A DNA stretch of 64,000 bases from Euryarchaeota archaeon UBA182 (GTDB lineage: Archaea > Thermoplasmatota > Poseidoniia > Poseidoniales > Thalassarchaeaceae). Positions 16,791 to 25,358 of the stretch are shown here, piece by piece. The first letter of the stretch is position 1. Each line of letters opens with the position of its first letter. The position numbers and the translations under genes were made by a program. The DNA is taken from positions 62,001 through 126,000 of the forward strand of contig DAGH01000025.1 in NCBI GenBank assembly GCA_002495675.1, given 5' to 3'. Below the pieces are notes generated by a model that worked only from the letters and a program-made list of their open reading frames with translations, had not been told where the DNA came from and searched no databases.

Positions 16791-18644
16791 TCAGGAAGCC
16801 AGATGCGCCTCGTCGTTGATGACCACGACTTTGGTCCCGGGGCCTATCTTGATTTGCGGGCGCCCTGCCCACTCACCCACTTCCCCGTTGAGAATCCCAA
16901 TCACATCGCCCCTAGAGATGGACGCTGCCTTCGTTGGGATGAACTGCTTGAATGCGACGACGGATGCTGATCCTGAGGTGTCCACCAAAGTGACTGACCA
17001 TCTTTTGACCGAGACTCCGTCCGGATAGGCATCTATCGACCAGACTCTGCCCACGACCGAGATCCTCGTCTCAATCTCCACTATTGGCGATACCTCCCCC
17101 TCATTGGCAATCTCGATGGAGGAGCCTGAGTCTAGGTCGAGGTTCAATTGGCCCTTCCAGAGGGATGGCAGTGCGCCATCGACTCTGACCATCGCACCCT
17201 CGGACAATGATCTCGTCACCCTTCTCGGGCCTCCAAGCCTGTGTGGGCGGATCGTCGCTCGGTCCCAGCCATCGACCAATGTGAACCGTACGTCAACTGT
17301 CCCATCCTCGTTCAAAGTTGGTTTGGCGAGTTTGGCGACTTCCCCGACCGCGGAAAATCTCGTCTGAATAGCGTCAATGGCGGTGATGGTCCAGTCGTGC
17401 CCGAGGCGTTGCAAACTGTCGTACTGGATGGTGGTTGAAGCAGCGCCTGATCCTTCGCAGATGCCGGAATATTCGCAGTTTTTGCACCTGGCCCTAGGGT
17501 CGTCCTCGACGGGCTTCGGGTCAGCTATGCCCCCGGGCCGGAACCTCCTGAGGGGAGAGGGGGATGAGGGGCATTCCTCAATGCTTGGGCTCCCCTTCCT
17601 GATCTTGGTGTACAATTGGAAAAGGTCCTCCTCCATCTGTCTCATTTCTTCGTGGCTCGGTACGGTTACGGATTTCGGATCTCCGGCTCCGAGGTACCAG
17701 ATCTCCAAACCATCGATTGGCTCCGAGTCCCCGTGGGTCTTGTTCCAAAGCCATGCGTACATCCTCAACTGATCGATGTATCCATGAGACCTGTCCCCCT
17801 TTCCGATAGACGCTTTGATGTCGACGATCCTGGTTCTTCCACCCCACCTGTAGACCAAGTCATACTCTCCTTGGAACCAGCCATCGGGATGTATGGAGGT
17901 CTGTGTGAAAGCTGCAGCATCTGGATCGACGAACCATGGTCTGGCCATCTCCCATGCCTCGACTATGTGCATCTCCTCGCCAGCCCCTCTGGCTGAGGGG
18001 TGGGGTTCGTCCCAGATGCGGGGGAAGCCATCTGGTGCTGGCCAGTATGGCCTGCTCCCTCCATCTCTCCAGGCTTCAAGATCGTCCTGACCGGTGTCTA
18101 GGCAACCTAGTACCTCGATTAGATGGAGGTCTACCCCCCTGAGCACCATGTTCAGGCACTCCTCTGGATCTGCGTCTTCGATTATTCCTTTCCGATTGGG
18201 ATTCGCCATCCAGTCGGAGGTGGCCTCCTCCCAGCACTTCTCGAAGTGCGCCCTTGCACGAGAATGGGCCCACGAAGAGAGTGTCTCGAAGTCGGTTGGC
18301 CATAGGGACTGTTCCAGGGCCTCCATGGAGGGGGAAGGCCATCCCTCTTCGGAGTCCCACAAGGGGCTTCCCTGTTCGTCCAGTGGGGATTGCATCTGAT
18401 CCTCCCCCTCCCCGGAGACGAAAACTGGTGAATCCCGCATGACCCGGCAGATGCAGGCCTCAGCAGCGTTGCCCCTGATTATCTGGGGCGGCAAGGGGGT
18501 CTTTAGGCGCCTCTCCCAGCCATAGTACCAGAGTCTGGGGCATCTGGAGTATGCGATTGCCTGGGATGCGGAAAGCCTTCGATACGGATCAATATCCGGG
18601 TGGTCTTCAGGTCGATTCTTTTGGACGGGCATGTCTGACCTCAC
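16791..18644 (-). CDS. Cas4/RecB-like Fe-S PD-(D/E)XK nuclease with C-terminal OB-fold region
   Basis: A 617-residue protein. Residues 20-400 match the Cas4/AddB-type nuclease: Cys35 in YSRCPRLWYYGWE, the catalytic core with Asp262 (GEYD) and Asp275/Lys277 (VDIKAS), the QLRMYAW motif near 292, and a cysteine cluster Cys387, Cys390 and Cys396, together with Cys35 a likely 4Fe-4S site. Residues about 410-610 look like tandem OB-fold nucleic-acid-binding domains (VDVRFTLVDGWDRATIR, GDVIGILNGEVGEWAGRPQIK). It is probably a DNA-repair nuclease acting on single-stranded ends. No CRISPR array is nearby. It overlaps the upstream COG2108 gene by four bases. Confidence 0.82.
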   Translation of the reverse strand: MRSDMPVQKNRPEDHPDIDPYRRLSASQAIAYSRCPRLWYYGWERRLKTPLPPQIIRGNAAEACICRVMRDSPVFVSGEGEDQMQSPLDEQGSPLWDSEEGWPSPSMEALEQSLWPTDFETLSSWAHSRARAHFEKCWEEATSDWMANPNRKGIIEDADPEECLNMVLRGVDLHLIEVLGCLDTGQDDLEAWRDGGSRPYWPAPDGFPRIWDEPHPSARGAGEEMHIVEAWEMARPWFVDPDAAAFTQTSIHPDGWFQGEYDLVYRWGGRTRIVDIKASIGKGDRSHGYIDQLRMYAWLWNKTHGDSEPIDGLEIWYLGAGDPKSVTVPSHEEMRQMEEDLFQLYTKIRKGSPSIEECPSSPSPLRRFRPGGIADPKPVEDDPRARCKNCEYSGICEGSGAASTTIQYDSLQRLGHDWTITAIDAIQTRFSAVGEVAKLAKPTLNEDGTVDVRFTLVDGWDRATIRPHRLGGPRRVTRSLSEGAMVRVDGALPSLWKGQLNLDLDSGSSIEIANEGEVSPIVEIETRISVVGRVWSIDAYPDGVSVKRWSVTLVDTSGSASVVAFKQFIPTKAASISRGDVIGILNGEVGEWAGRPQIKIGPGTKVVVINDEAHLAS

Positions 18645-19810
18645 TCAGGGCTTTCCCCAGGGGCATCCCGTTGATCCTTGTTTAGGTATACAATGGTCAT
18701 CTCAAGCCTCTCGTGCGTAGGGTGAACCTCTACGAAAGCAACGGGCGCATCGACATAGTCTGAAATCTCCTCTGCAGTCGAGAGCGGAAGCTCGATCCTC
18801 TTCATCTCCTCATCGTAGTAGAGAAATCTCCTAGGTAGGCCAGTCTCCTCCATGATTTCGTTGATGTAGCCCTCCGAGTCAGCCGGTTCGCACTCAATTA
18901 TGCCGAAAATCAGAGTTCCGTCCTCAGTGAGTATCTCATGGGGGGATATTGTTGCCTCGCCTCGCCTCAGGAACCTGCTTCTGAGCTGTCCTGCGTCTTT
19001 GTAGACCGCGGTGCAGAACTTTAGATGGAATCCATATGGTTCCCTGACCTCGCCATCGATCGGGTCGGGAGCCCCGATGGATGCCGCAGCGACCCTGTCT
19101 CTGAGCAGAATGGCCAACTCAGACGAGCCAGCGGCTCCAGCGGTGATCTCGTCAGACAGATTGAATCCTCTGGTCTCCATGTTTCCATGATTGCCCACGG
19201 TGATTTCAAGCTCGTTTAGGTTCAGGAATTCGAGATCCATGTCCCTCATTTTTTCCAAAATGCCGAACAGGTCCTCACTGCGATCAGGTTCGCATGGAAT
19301 CTCAATCCCAGTGGCCAGGCCTGCCTTGCTGCAAGCGGATATCACATCGCTGTACTGTTCGATCTCCAAGTCTAGGAGGTGGAACCTGATTTCATCGAGC
19401 CCGGCCTCAGCGAAATCAACAGCATATTCCTGCTTGAATGGTATGCTGGTGTACATGTGCATGTGGAAAGATGGCCCGAACTCCTGCCTCAACCGCCTGA
19501 TACCCTCCAAAGTGTGTTCTCTGTCCATCAAGGGATCGCCGCCTGTGATCCCGGCACCGGTGGCCCTCATTGCATGGGCTTCTTCGATAACCTCGTCAAA
19601 GGTGGTACACCGCCTCTCGTTCGCGAACATCACCTCTGCCTCCCTCCTGTTCTCGGAAAGGGGGCAGTAATCACATTTCCAGTGGCACTTTCCAGTGATA
19701 AACAGGACCAGTTTTGAGCCCATCTGACATTGTATGCATCCCTCTGACTCCTCGACGACTGGAGCTTCGAAAAGGGTGGGAACCGTCGGCAGGCGGAGTG
19801 TCACAGTCAT
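18641..19810 (-). CDS. Radical SAM enzyme, COG2108-like
   Basis: A 389-residue protein. The radical SAM cluster motif is CHWKCDYC (Cys42, Cys46, Cys49), preceded by another pair, CIQC (Cys25, Cys28), and followed by ITGGDPLMD, the SAM-binding GGE-like segment. The C-terminal part (VAFVEVHPTHERLEMTIVYL) is outside the barrel. It resembles the archaeal pyruvate-formate-lyase-activase-related proteins grouped as COG2108, whose substrate is unknown to me. It is coupled by four-base overlaps to PdxT upstream and to the nuclease downstream, so the three genes form one operon. Confidence 0.85.
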   Translation of the reverse strand: MTVTLRLPTVPTLFEAPVVEESEGCIQCQMGSKLVLFITGKCHWKCDYCPLSENRREAEVMFANERRCTTFDEVIEEAHAMRATGAGITGGDPLMDREHTLEGIRRLRQEFGPSFHMHMYTSIPFKQEYAVDFAEAGLDEIRFHLLDLEIEQYSDVISACSKAGLATGIEIPCEPDRSEDLFGILEKMRDMDLEFLNLNELEITVGNHGNMETRGFNLSDEITAGAAGSSELAILLRDRVAAASIGAPDPIDGEVREPYGFHLKFCTAVYKDAGQLRSRFLRRGEATISPHEILTEDGTLIFGIIECEPADSEGYINEIMEETGLPRRFLYYDEEMKRIELPLSTAEEISDYVDAPVAFVEVHPTHERLEMTIVYLNKDQRDAPGESPE

Positions 19811-20418
19811 GCCTTCACCCGGTTGCCGTTCGAGGCAGCCGCCTCAAGAAGCATTTCATGGAAAATGGTCGATGTGGATAGTTCGGGGTGGAATGTGAGT
19901 GCGATGAGGTTGTTCTCCCTCACCCCAACCGGCTCATCTCCGACTTTGGCGATAGTGCACTCCTCGCGAGCGCTGGTGAATCTCGGGGCTCTGATGAATG
20001 CGCACTCAACATGCTCATCTTGGTCGTTCACCGACACTCTTCCCAGGAATGAGTCGATCTGTCTTCCCCACGCGTTCCTATCCACGGTGGCCTTGATGAT
20101 GGGTGGGCCCCCATCCTGTGGATCCGCTAGCAGGATTGCTCCCGCACACGTGGCAAGAACAGGGAAGTTGGGTTTCTCCCTGAGCTCCCTGTATATTTGC
20201 TCTAGGACCCCTGTGCCGCCTTGTCCGCCCACCTTCCGCATGGTGGTTGACTCCCCACCTGGAAGAATCAAGGCTTGGAGCGTTGATTCCAACAGGTCGT
20301 CTGGGGTTCGAATCTCCCGGATGTTTACCTCGAATCCCATCCTCTCGCTTGCTCTGCCAATTGCATCCACATGGGCCTGCCGGGAGCCTTGGAGCATGAC
20401 CAGTCCGATCTCGAGCAC
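19807..20418 (-). CDS. pdxT: Pyridoxal 5'-phosphate synthase glutaminase subunit PdxT
   Basis: About 203 residues. It releases ammonia from glutamine for PdxS in vitamin B6 synthesis. I choose GTG at 20418 (start VLEIGLVMLQGS, with GGAG five bases upstream) because the family begins MKIGVLALQG; the frame is open further upstream, but that part looks unrelated. Motifs: LILPGGESTTM, ATCAGAILLA with the nucleophile Cys, RNAWGRQIDSF, and FHPELS with the catalytic His and Glu. No pdxS is in the window. It is divergent from serC, itself a PLP enzyme, across 87 bases. Confidence 0.93.
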   Translation of the reverse strand: MLEIGLVMLQGSRQAHVDAIGRASERMGFEVNIREIRTPDDLLESTLQALILPGGESTTMRKVGGQGGTGVLEQIYRELREKPNFPVLATCAGAILLADPQDGGPPIIKATVDRNAWGRQIDSFLGRVSVNDQDEHVECAFIRAPRFTSAREECTIAKVGDEPVGVRENNLIALTFHPELSTSTIFHEMLLEAAASNGNRVKA

Positions 20419-20505
20419 GTGCACTCCAGATGGGTGGGGGAAATGAACCCCACCACTAGGGCAGTCATGCGATGTTCTCAAAGACCGCTCGCCACAGGGG
20501 CAGCC

Positions 20506-21588
20506 ATGCCCAGAGCCCACAACTTCGGTGCAGGTCCCGCTGTTCTGCCACTCGAGGTTGTCGAGGAATGCAAGAAACATCTGGCCGACCTCGAGGGCAG
20601 TGGGTTGGGGCTAATGGAGACATCACACAGGAGCGAGACATTTCAGTCTGTCATCGACGAGGCCACCTCTCGATTGAGGGATCTTCTGAACATCCCTCAA
20701 GACTACTCGGTCCTGCTTCTCCAGGGAGGTGCGTCACTACAATTTCACATGGTTCCGTTGAACCTCCTCACGAAGGGGGAGCAGGCAGACGTCATTGTGA
20801 CAGGCAAGTGGTCCCAGAACACTCTAATCGAGATGAACAAGATACGCCGCGGCAATTCGATATGGGATGGGGCGGAAGGTGGCTTCAACAGGATTCCGTC
20901 CCCCGCTGAATACAAGGCCTCGGGGGATTCCGTGTACGTCCACTACACATCCAACAACACAATCTACGGCACCCAGTTCAAGCAGGCGCCTGATTCCGAT
21001 GGCAGGCCATTGGTCGTTGACGCAAGCTCGGACATCTGCGGGGTTCCGCTTGATGTCAGTGCCCACGATGTGATCTATGCAGGGGCTCAGAAGAATCTAG
21101 GGCCTAGCGGAGTCACGGTTTGCATACTCTCCCCCTGGGCCATAGCCAAGGCCAATCAAAATCTCCCCTCGATGTTGGATTACAAGACTCAGAAGGAGAA
21201 GGGGAGCATGTTCAACACCCCGAATACCTACGGAATATTCGTGCTGAGGGAGGTGCTAAGATGGATCGACAACAACGGAGGGGTCGAGGCAGCCCACAAG
21301 AGGAACAAGGACAAGGCCGAGATGATCTACTCGGCGATCGACTCCAGCTCGTTCTGGACACCGCACGCAGAGCAGGGGTCCAGATCGATCATGAACGCGA
21401 CTTTCAGGATCGCTGACGAGTCACTCTTGGGGAGATTCATCGCGGAGGCCGAGGAATTGGGCCTGAAAGGGCTGAGAGGGCACCGGATCGTGGGTGGCAT
21501 CCGAGCAAGCATGTACAACGGACTCGAGTTGGGCAGCGTTGAGAGGCTAGTCGAGTTCATGCGTGACTTCGAGAACAGGCACTCCTGA
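20506..21588 (+). CDS. serC: Phosphoserine aminotransferase (SerC)
   Basis: A 360-residue PLP-dependent class V aminotransferase that converts 3-phosphohydroxypyruvate to phosphoserine. ATG 20506 gives MPRAHNFGAGPAVLP, the family start; longer in-frame extensions are unlikely. The PLP lysine is Lys196 in YAGAQKNLGPSG, close to Lys198 of E. coli SerC. HRSETF, QGGASLQF and RASMYNGL are further signatures. The length equals the family norm. A deoC-like gene follows after 36 bases. Confidence 0.96.
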   Translation: MPRAHNFGAGPAVLPLEVVEECKKHLADLEGSGLGLMETSHRSETFQSVIDEATSRLRDLLNIPQDYSVLLLQGGASLQFHMVPLNLLTKGEQADVIVTGKWSQNTLIEMNKIRRGNSIWDGAEGGFNRIPSPAEYKASGDSVYVHYTSNNTIYGTQFKQAPDSDGRPLVVDASSDICGVPLDVSAHDVIYAGAQKNLGPSGVTVCILSPWAIAKANQNLPSMLDYKTQKEKGSMFNTPNTYGIFVLREVLRWIDNNGGVEAAHKRNKDKAEMIYSAIDSSSFWTPHAEQGSRSIMNATFRIADESLLGRFIAEAEELGLKGLRGHRIVGGIRASMYNGLELGSVERLVEFMRDFENRHS

Positions 21589-21624
21589 GGGGCCATTGAT
21601 ACGCTAGGACCAACCCCAAATGCC

Positions 21625-22311
21625 GTGAAGCGAACGGACCTGCTAGCCATGCTGGACCTCACTCTGTTGGACAGGAACGCATCGGAACAGGACATTCGTC
21701 GGGTTGTTGGTCTCGCAGATGAGCATGGTGTCGCCGCTGTGTGTGTGTTCTCAGAACAAGCGAGCCTGGCACGGGAGCAGGCATCCTCCCGAACCAGGAT
21801 TGCGGCTGTAGCTGGCCCCTTTCCAGAGGGCGCCGCTGATCTGGAGCGGTATCTCCTACCCATTCAGGAGGCCATTGCCGGTGGGGCGGTGGAGATCGAC
21901 TTGGTGCTGGAGCCGGGCATCGGGCTGGAGACATCCATGATGGTACTGAATGGTGTTCGAATGGCAACCGAGGGGCTTGCCCTGAAGGTGATCATCGAAA
22001 CCCCGATTCTAGACGAGAGGTCGGTTAGAGGTGCGGCGCGAATGGCGCTGATGGCTGGTGCGGATTTTGTCAAGACCTGCACAGGAAGGCGTGGAGGGTG
22101 CAGCAAAGAGGCGGCGAGATGGGTATCCGAGGAGATCAGGAGGCACGAGGTCACGACCGGGGAAAGGGCAGGGCTGAAGCTATCCGGGGGCATAAGGGAT
22201 CTGGATGGACTCAACGGTCTCCTGGACGTGGTTAGGTCAGTGGACCCAGGCATCATCGATCAAGAAAGGTTGAGGATAGGCGCCTCGAGCCTGATTGAGT
22301 CATTGATATGA
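21625..22311 (+). CDS. deoC: Deoxyribose-phosphate aldolase (DeoC)
   Basis: A 228-residue aldolase that cleaves 2-deoxyribose-5-phosphate to glyceraldehyde-3-phosphate and acetaldehyde. It starts at GTG 21625. The Schiff-base lysine is Lys150 in DFVKTCTG, where the usual motif is VKTSTG. Asp92 lies in VEIDLV, and the second lysine Lys185 is in LKLSGGIRD. The TIM-barrel length matches the family. It is downstream of serC on the same strand and may be cotranscribed. It is tail to tail with the CcdA-thioredoxin gene. Confidence 0.92.
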   Translation: MKRTDLLAMLDLTLLDRNASEQDIRRVVGLADEHGVAAVCVFSEQASLAREQASSRTRIAAVAGPFPEGAADLERYLLPIQEAIAGGAVEIDLVLEPGIGLETSMMVLNGVRMATEGLALKVIIETPILDERSVRGAARMALMAGADFVKTCTGRRGGCSKEAARWVSEEIRRHEVTTGERAGLKLSGGIRDLDGLNGLLDVVRSVDPGIIDQERLRIGASSLIESLI

Positions 22312-22336
22312 CAAGGTGGCGACTCCCACTGGGACG

Positions 22337-23794
22337 TCAGGATGCGAAGGCGGATTGTATGATGTCCGGTCGTCTGAGATAGACTGTCAGGACGACCCCA
22401 GCATAGATCATCATCCATGCGCCTACGAGTTTGATTGTGTTGGTGTGCTTGTTTATCCGCGTTGCGAATGCCCCTCTGCCGTACCCAACCATTGACACGA
22501 TGAATACCATCAATAGCAACAAACCAAGGGTCAATCCCACTAGCCCTGCTAGTACGGAGTTGATTCCCATGCTTCCAAGATAGACCACGAATGGAATTAC
22601 TGCGATCGCGGTGCAGTCGATGCTGGCGGCGGCGTATCCCGCGCCGTAGAGGAACATATCCCTCATTGGCCTTGGTGCGTCGGACGGGCCCGTGACACCC
22701 ATCCTTCGGTCAAGCCCCCTCTGGAAGGCGTTGAACAACTTGCTTGACCAACCGAGCAGGTTCAGGATCCCGAGGACTATGAGGCTCCCAGCTATGATCA
22801 GAGCTATCCATCTGATCAAGCCGCTTGCGGCGAATGCCGCGCCCATCGTCGCTGCAATGGCACCCAGACAGGCAAAGAAAATGACCATGCCCATCCCCGA
22901 AGCCAAACCCAGCAGCGGGGGCAACGGTAGCTTGGAGGTCGATCCATCGCTCCCTGACGAACCCTCCAGCGAGGCTGCCATCGACATCTGGAATCCGATG
23001 AAGCTTGGAAGTACGGGGAAGGCACAAGGAGAGAAGAAGACAAGGATGGAGAGCATGGCTCCAAGCAGGAAAAGGGATGGGAGTGAGGTGTTGACCTCGG
23101 GGACGCCAATGCCCCGCATCGCAACTATTTCCTCATCCGTACCTGTAAGCGCCACCTCGACTGAGGAGTCGAATGATGACCAGCCATCGAGAGGGGTCCC
23201 TGTGAACTCCCTTGCGATGATGTACCCCTCGTGATCGACCAGAAGCACGACCGGAATAGCTCCGGTTCCACCCGAAGTGAGGTACCTCACAGGATCCCCG
23301 ACCGTCCCGTTTTCGAAGATTGCCGCTTCGGTGGATCCGAGTCCTGTAGGGTACTCTGGGACGGTGTAGTCATTATCGGATTGATTGAGGTACTCGATCG
23401 ACTCATCGTACCATGACCCGTATGCGATAATTGCCAGTTCCCTGTCATCGACCAGAGACTCCCAATACTCCATCCTTTCCTCAAGGTGATACTGGATGGC
23501 GTGGCAGTTCGCGCAGTCATGGGCCATCATGTCGATTATCATGATCCTGCCTGCAAGCAGGGATGTGTCGATGAAACCGTTGTCATTCATGATTTCACCC
23601 TCTATCCCATCGCGCTCCAGTGACTCGAACACCAGCGTGGGAATCGGCCTGACCTCTCCTCCCGAACCGATTTGTTCACCTGCCATGTCGAAGGCTGACA
23701 GGCCTATCAGAGATATGCCAGAGAAAAGTATCGCAGACAGGACGGCAGCAGACCACGTCGTGCCTTGCCTCAGAACCGACAGGTCGAGATTCAC
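22337..23794 (-). CDS. CcdA-type membrane electron carrier with N-terminal thioredoxin-like domain
   Basis: A 485-residue protein. An N-terminal membrane anchor (about 15-36) is followed by an extracytoplasmic thioredoxin-like domain (about 50-225) with a CANC active site at Cys94 and Cys97. A six-to-eight-helix CcdA/DsbD beta domain follows, with FFSPCAFPVLPSF and SIDCTAIAVIPF carrying the two membrane cysteines. It should move electrons from cytoplasmic thioredoxin across the membrane to reduce outside disulphides, possibly for cytochrome c maturation (ccmC and ccmD lie at the right end of the window). Having the thioredoxin domain N-terminal reverses the usual DsbD order of a C-terminal gamma domain. 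Confidence 0.87.
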   Translation of the reverse strand: MNLDLSVLRQGTTWSAAVLSAILFSGISLIGLSAFDMAGEQIGSGGEVRPIPTLVFESLERDGIEGEIMNDNGFIDTSLLAGRIMIIDMMAHDCANCHAIQYHLEERMEYWESLVDDRELAIIAYGSWYDESIEYLNQSDNDYTVPEYPTGLGSTEAAIFENGTVGDPVRYLTSGGTGAIPVVLLVDHEGYIIAREFTGTPLDGWSSFDSSVEVALTGTDEEIVAMRGIGVPEVNTSLPSLFLLGAMLSILVFFSPCAFPVLPSFIGFQMSMAASLEGSSGSDGSTSKLPLPPLLGLASGMGMVIFFACLGAIAATMGAAFAASGLIRWIALIIAGSLIVLGILNLLGWSSKLFNAFQRGLDRRMGVTGPSDAPRPMRDMFLYGAGYAAASIDCTAIAVIPFVVYLGSMGINSVLAGLVGLTLGLLLLMVFIVSMVGYGRGAFATRINKHTNTIKLVGAWMMIYAGVVLTVYLRRPDIIQSAFAS

Positions 23795-23886
23795 GTGCTT
23801 TGGGCTATGAAATCCCTATTTCAGATGAGTGGGTTCCTGATGCAACGCATCAATCTAAATCCATTGGCTTTCCTTGATCCCCCATG

Positions 23887-23962
23887 GGGCTCGTGGTCTA
23901 GGGGTTATGACGTCGCCTTCACATGGCGAAGATCGCAGGTTCAATTCCTGCCGAGCCCACCA
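23887..23962 (+). tRNA. tRNA-Val (anticodon CAC), CCA encoded
   Basis: A complete cloverleaf. The acceptor GGGCTCG (23887-23893) pairs with CGAGCCC (23952-23958). The discriminator A is at 23959, and CCA at 23960-23962 is encoded. The anticodon stem TCGCC/GGCGA holds loop TTCACAT, so the anticodon is CAC, which reads GUG. The D arm (TGGTCTAGGGGTTA) and T arm (GCAGG-TTCAATT-CCTGC) are canonical. It stands alone between the CcdA gene and the PhoU region, with its promoter in the roughly 90 bases upstream. Confidence 0.95.
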
Positions 23963-24027
23963 TCGATCGTTCCGTATGTACGATTTTAGAGATGCTGCCT
24001 AGGATTTACTGTTTCCCGATCGAAATC

Positions 24028-24063
24028 CACTCATTTTTGCTAAAAGAGTGTTTTTCATTTTTC
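24028..24063 (+). terminator. Hairpin followed by T-rich tract, possible terminator
   Basis: CACTC-a-TTTT (24028-24037) can pair with AAAA-GAGTG (24042-24050) around loop TGCT, leaving one bulged A. The run TTTTTCATTTTT follows directly. It lies about 65 bases past tRNA-Val in a 226-base AT-rich gap (23963-24188) with no gene I can support. Archaeal termination depends mainly on T-tracts, so the hairpin itself may be incidental. Confidence 0.35.
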
Positions 24064-24188
24064 TCCCTCCGAACTGACGTGACTGATGCCTAAGATGTAT
24101 CAGACCTGAATATATTCAATAGATGATTGGAACCTATCTATTCTCTATAGACAGGGGATCTATGATTCAAAGAAAACCTCTGATTGAT

Positions 24189-25244
24189 CTAATAATCTTC
24201 CTCGATTGATTCACGATGAGTTTGTATATTGATCAACACCTCGGCCATGTCTAAGGTGTAAGCGAGAATTCTCCTCATTGATTCGGACAATTTGTCAAAA
24301 AACAATGCATCAGTTGCAGTCATCTTAGAGGTCCAGAGGCCTTCTTCAAACTCATCTAATGACCTTACAGCTTTCTGGATCTCAAGTTTTGATTCTTGGA
24401 TCTCCTTGATTTTTCTTCTCTTGAGATTGGCTATCAATGATTTAATTGATTTTTGCCAAGTGGGAATCACGCTTGCTGGAACCTTCTCTGTTGTTAGGAT
24501 CTCAGGAATGTCTTGCTCCAAGCACAAGTTGCTTATGATGTAGCAGTGGTCACCGATTCTCTCAAAAATTCTCACAATGTTGGAAAGCTCTGAAGCCTCC
24601 CACCTATTTATCCCAAAACTTGTTTCTATCGACGCTGACTCGAGAATTTGCCCGACCTGCCTTTCCAACAATAACCTAAGTGCATCGATCTCTTTCTCCC
24701 TCTCATCGCTATCACTGAGTAGTGATTTATCCCCTCCAGAAAGAACTTCTGATACGTCCCTAATCTGACTTGAAACTATAAGGTACATTCGGTTTATACT
24801 AGAATGCAACGGCATTTCAGATGTGTTCAACAATGCGATCATTTCAACAATGTAATCAGTTTCATTTGATATTTCAATGCCCCTCGTGGATTGAATAAAA
24901 CGTCTTATTATTCTCCTATCTGAACGTGTGATCACTTTCCTGCTAGAGAGTCTAATTCGATCGGCGCCGCAGAGATAAGCCCCAATGAGATGGTCAAACA
25001 GGAACTCTGATCCGATCTCGTCCAACTCAATATCGGCCCTTCTCCTCTTTCGCACAGAAGTAGTCTCTGCGCTTAGCCTAAGGCTGCCAGAAGGGCGCCA
25101 TTCAATCCTAACTTCATCCCTGGCATTAAGCCCATGTTGTGTCACCCATTTTTTCGGAAGGCTCACTATATATGTGGAGCCCCCAGTGATTTGTATTCTA
25201 CGGACTTCGGACTTATCGCCTTCCTCTGGCCTCATCTTATCCAT
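24189..25244 (-). CDS. Phosphate uptake regulator: AbrB-type DNA-binding domain plus PhoU domain
   Basis: A 351-residue protein. The N-terminal 15-60 segment (RRIQITGGSTYIVSLPKKWV) is an AbrB/SpoVT-type swapped-hairpin DNA-binding domain as in archaeal PhoU-like regulators. Residues about 80-345 are helical PhoU-type repeats (SNIVRIFERIGDHCYIISN). It is divergent from the PiT phosphate transporter over 114 bases, so it likely regulates phosphate uptake. A TATA-like GTTATATAC lies only about 19 bases before ATG 25244. Normal archaeal spacing puts the transcription start near 25236, so the second in-frame ATG at 25235 on a leaderless mRNA is a real alternative start. Confidence 0.86.
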   Translation of the reverse strand: MDKMRPEEGDKSEVRRIQITGGSTYIVSLPKKWVTQHGLNARDEVRIEWRPSGSLRLSAETTSVRKRRRADIELDEIGSEFLFDHLIGAYLCGADRIRLSSRKVITRSDRRIIRRFIQSTRGIEISNETDYIVEMIALLNTSEMPLHSSINRMYLIVSSQIRDVSEVLSGGDKSLLSDSDEREKEIDALRLLLERQVGQILESASIETSFGINRWEASELSNIVRIFERIGDHCYIISNLCLEQDIPEILTTEKVPASVIPTWQKSIKSLIANLKRRKIKEIQESKLEIQKAVRSLDEFEEGLWTSKMTATDALFFDKLSESMRRILAYTLDMAEVLINIQTHRESIEEDY

Positions 25245-25258
25245 TCCAAATAGAAGAA

Positions 25259-25267
25259 GTATATAAC
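25259..25267 (-). promoter_or_regulatory. TATA-box candidate for the AbrB-PhoU gene
   Basis: GTTATATAC on the minus strand, centred near 25263. Using the usual archaeal TATA-to-start distance of about 26 bases, transcription would begin around 25236, at the second ATG of the regulator gene, which implies a leaderless transcript. This is inferred from sequence and spacing only. Confidence 0.5.
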
Positions 25268-25303
25268 TGAAACAGGCTCTCTATGCATTGATTCTTTATT
25301 TGA

Positions 25304-25320
25304 CTATATATATTATATAA
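25304..25320 (+). promoter_or_regulatory. TATA-box candidate for the PiT transporter gene
   Basis: CTATATATATTATATAA is the most AT-rich element in the divergent spacer, 39-55 bases before the PiT ATG. It would give a short 5' leader of roughly 15-25 bases. Its closeness to the opposing TATA element suggests both genes are controlled from one site, possibly by the AbrB-domain regulator itself. Confidence 0.55.
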
Positions 25321-25358
25321 TATCAAGACTATAATTCATATCTGTCTAGAACATATAG

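Noticed and set aside
16627..16872. N-terminal extension of the SAMP gene across the tRNA-Ser
   Set aside because: The frame is open, but it would translate the antisense of a complete tRNA-Ser gene. The ubiquitin-like fold begins at the MMVTVKH methionines, so the short start was kept.
16791..18644. Cas4 of a CRISPR system
   Set aside because: No repeat array or other cas gene is present, and the C-terminal OB-fold region and housekeeping neighbours point to a repair nuclease.
23765..23989. Plus-strand open frame across the tRNA-Val gene
   Set aside because: Its middle is the tRNA itself, and the rest resembles no protein.
24118..24168. Inverted repeats ATAGAT...ATCTAT downstream of the PhoU regulator
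   Set aside because: The arms are only six bases long in AT-rich sequence; a chance match or simple 3' end is as likely as an operator.
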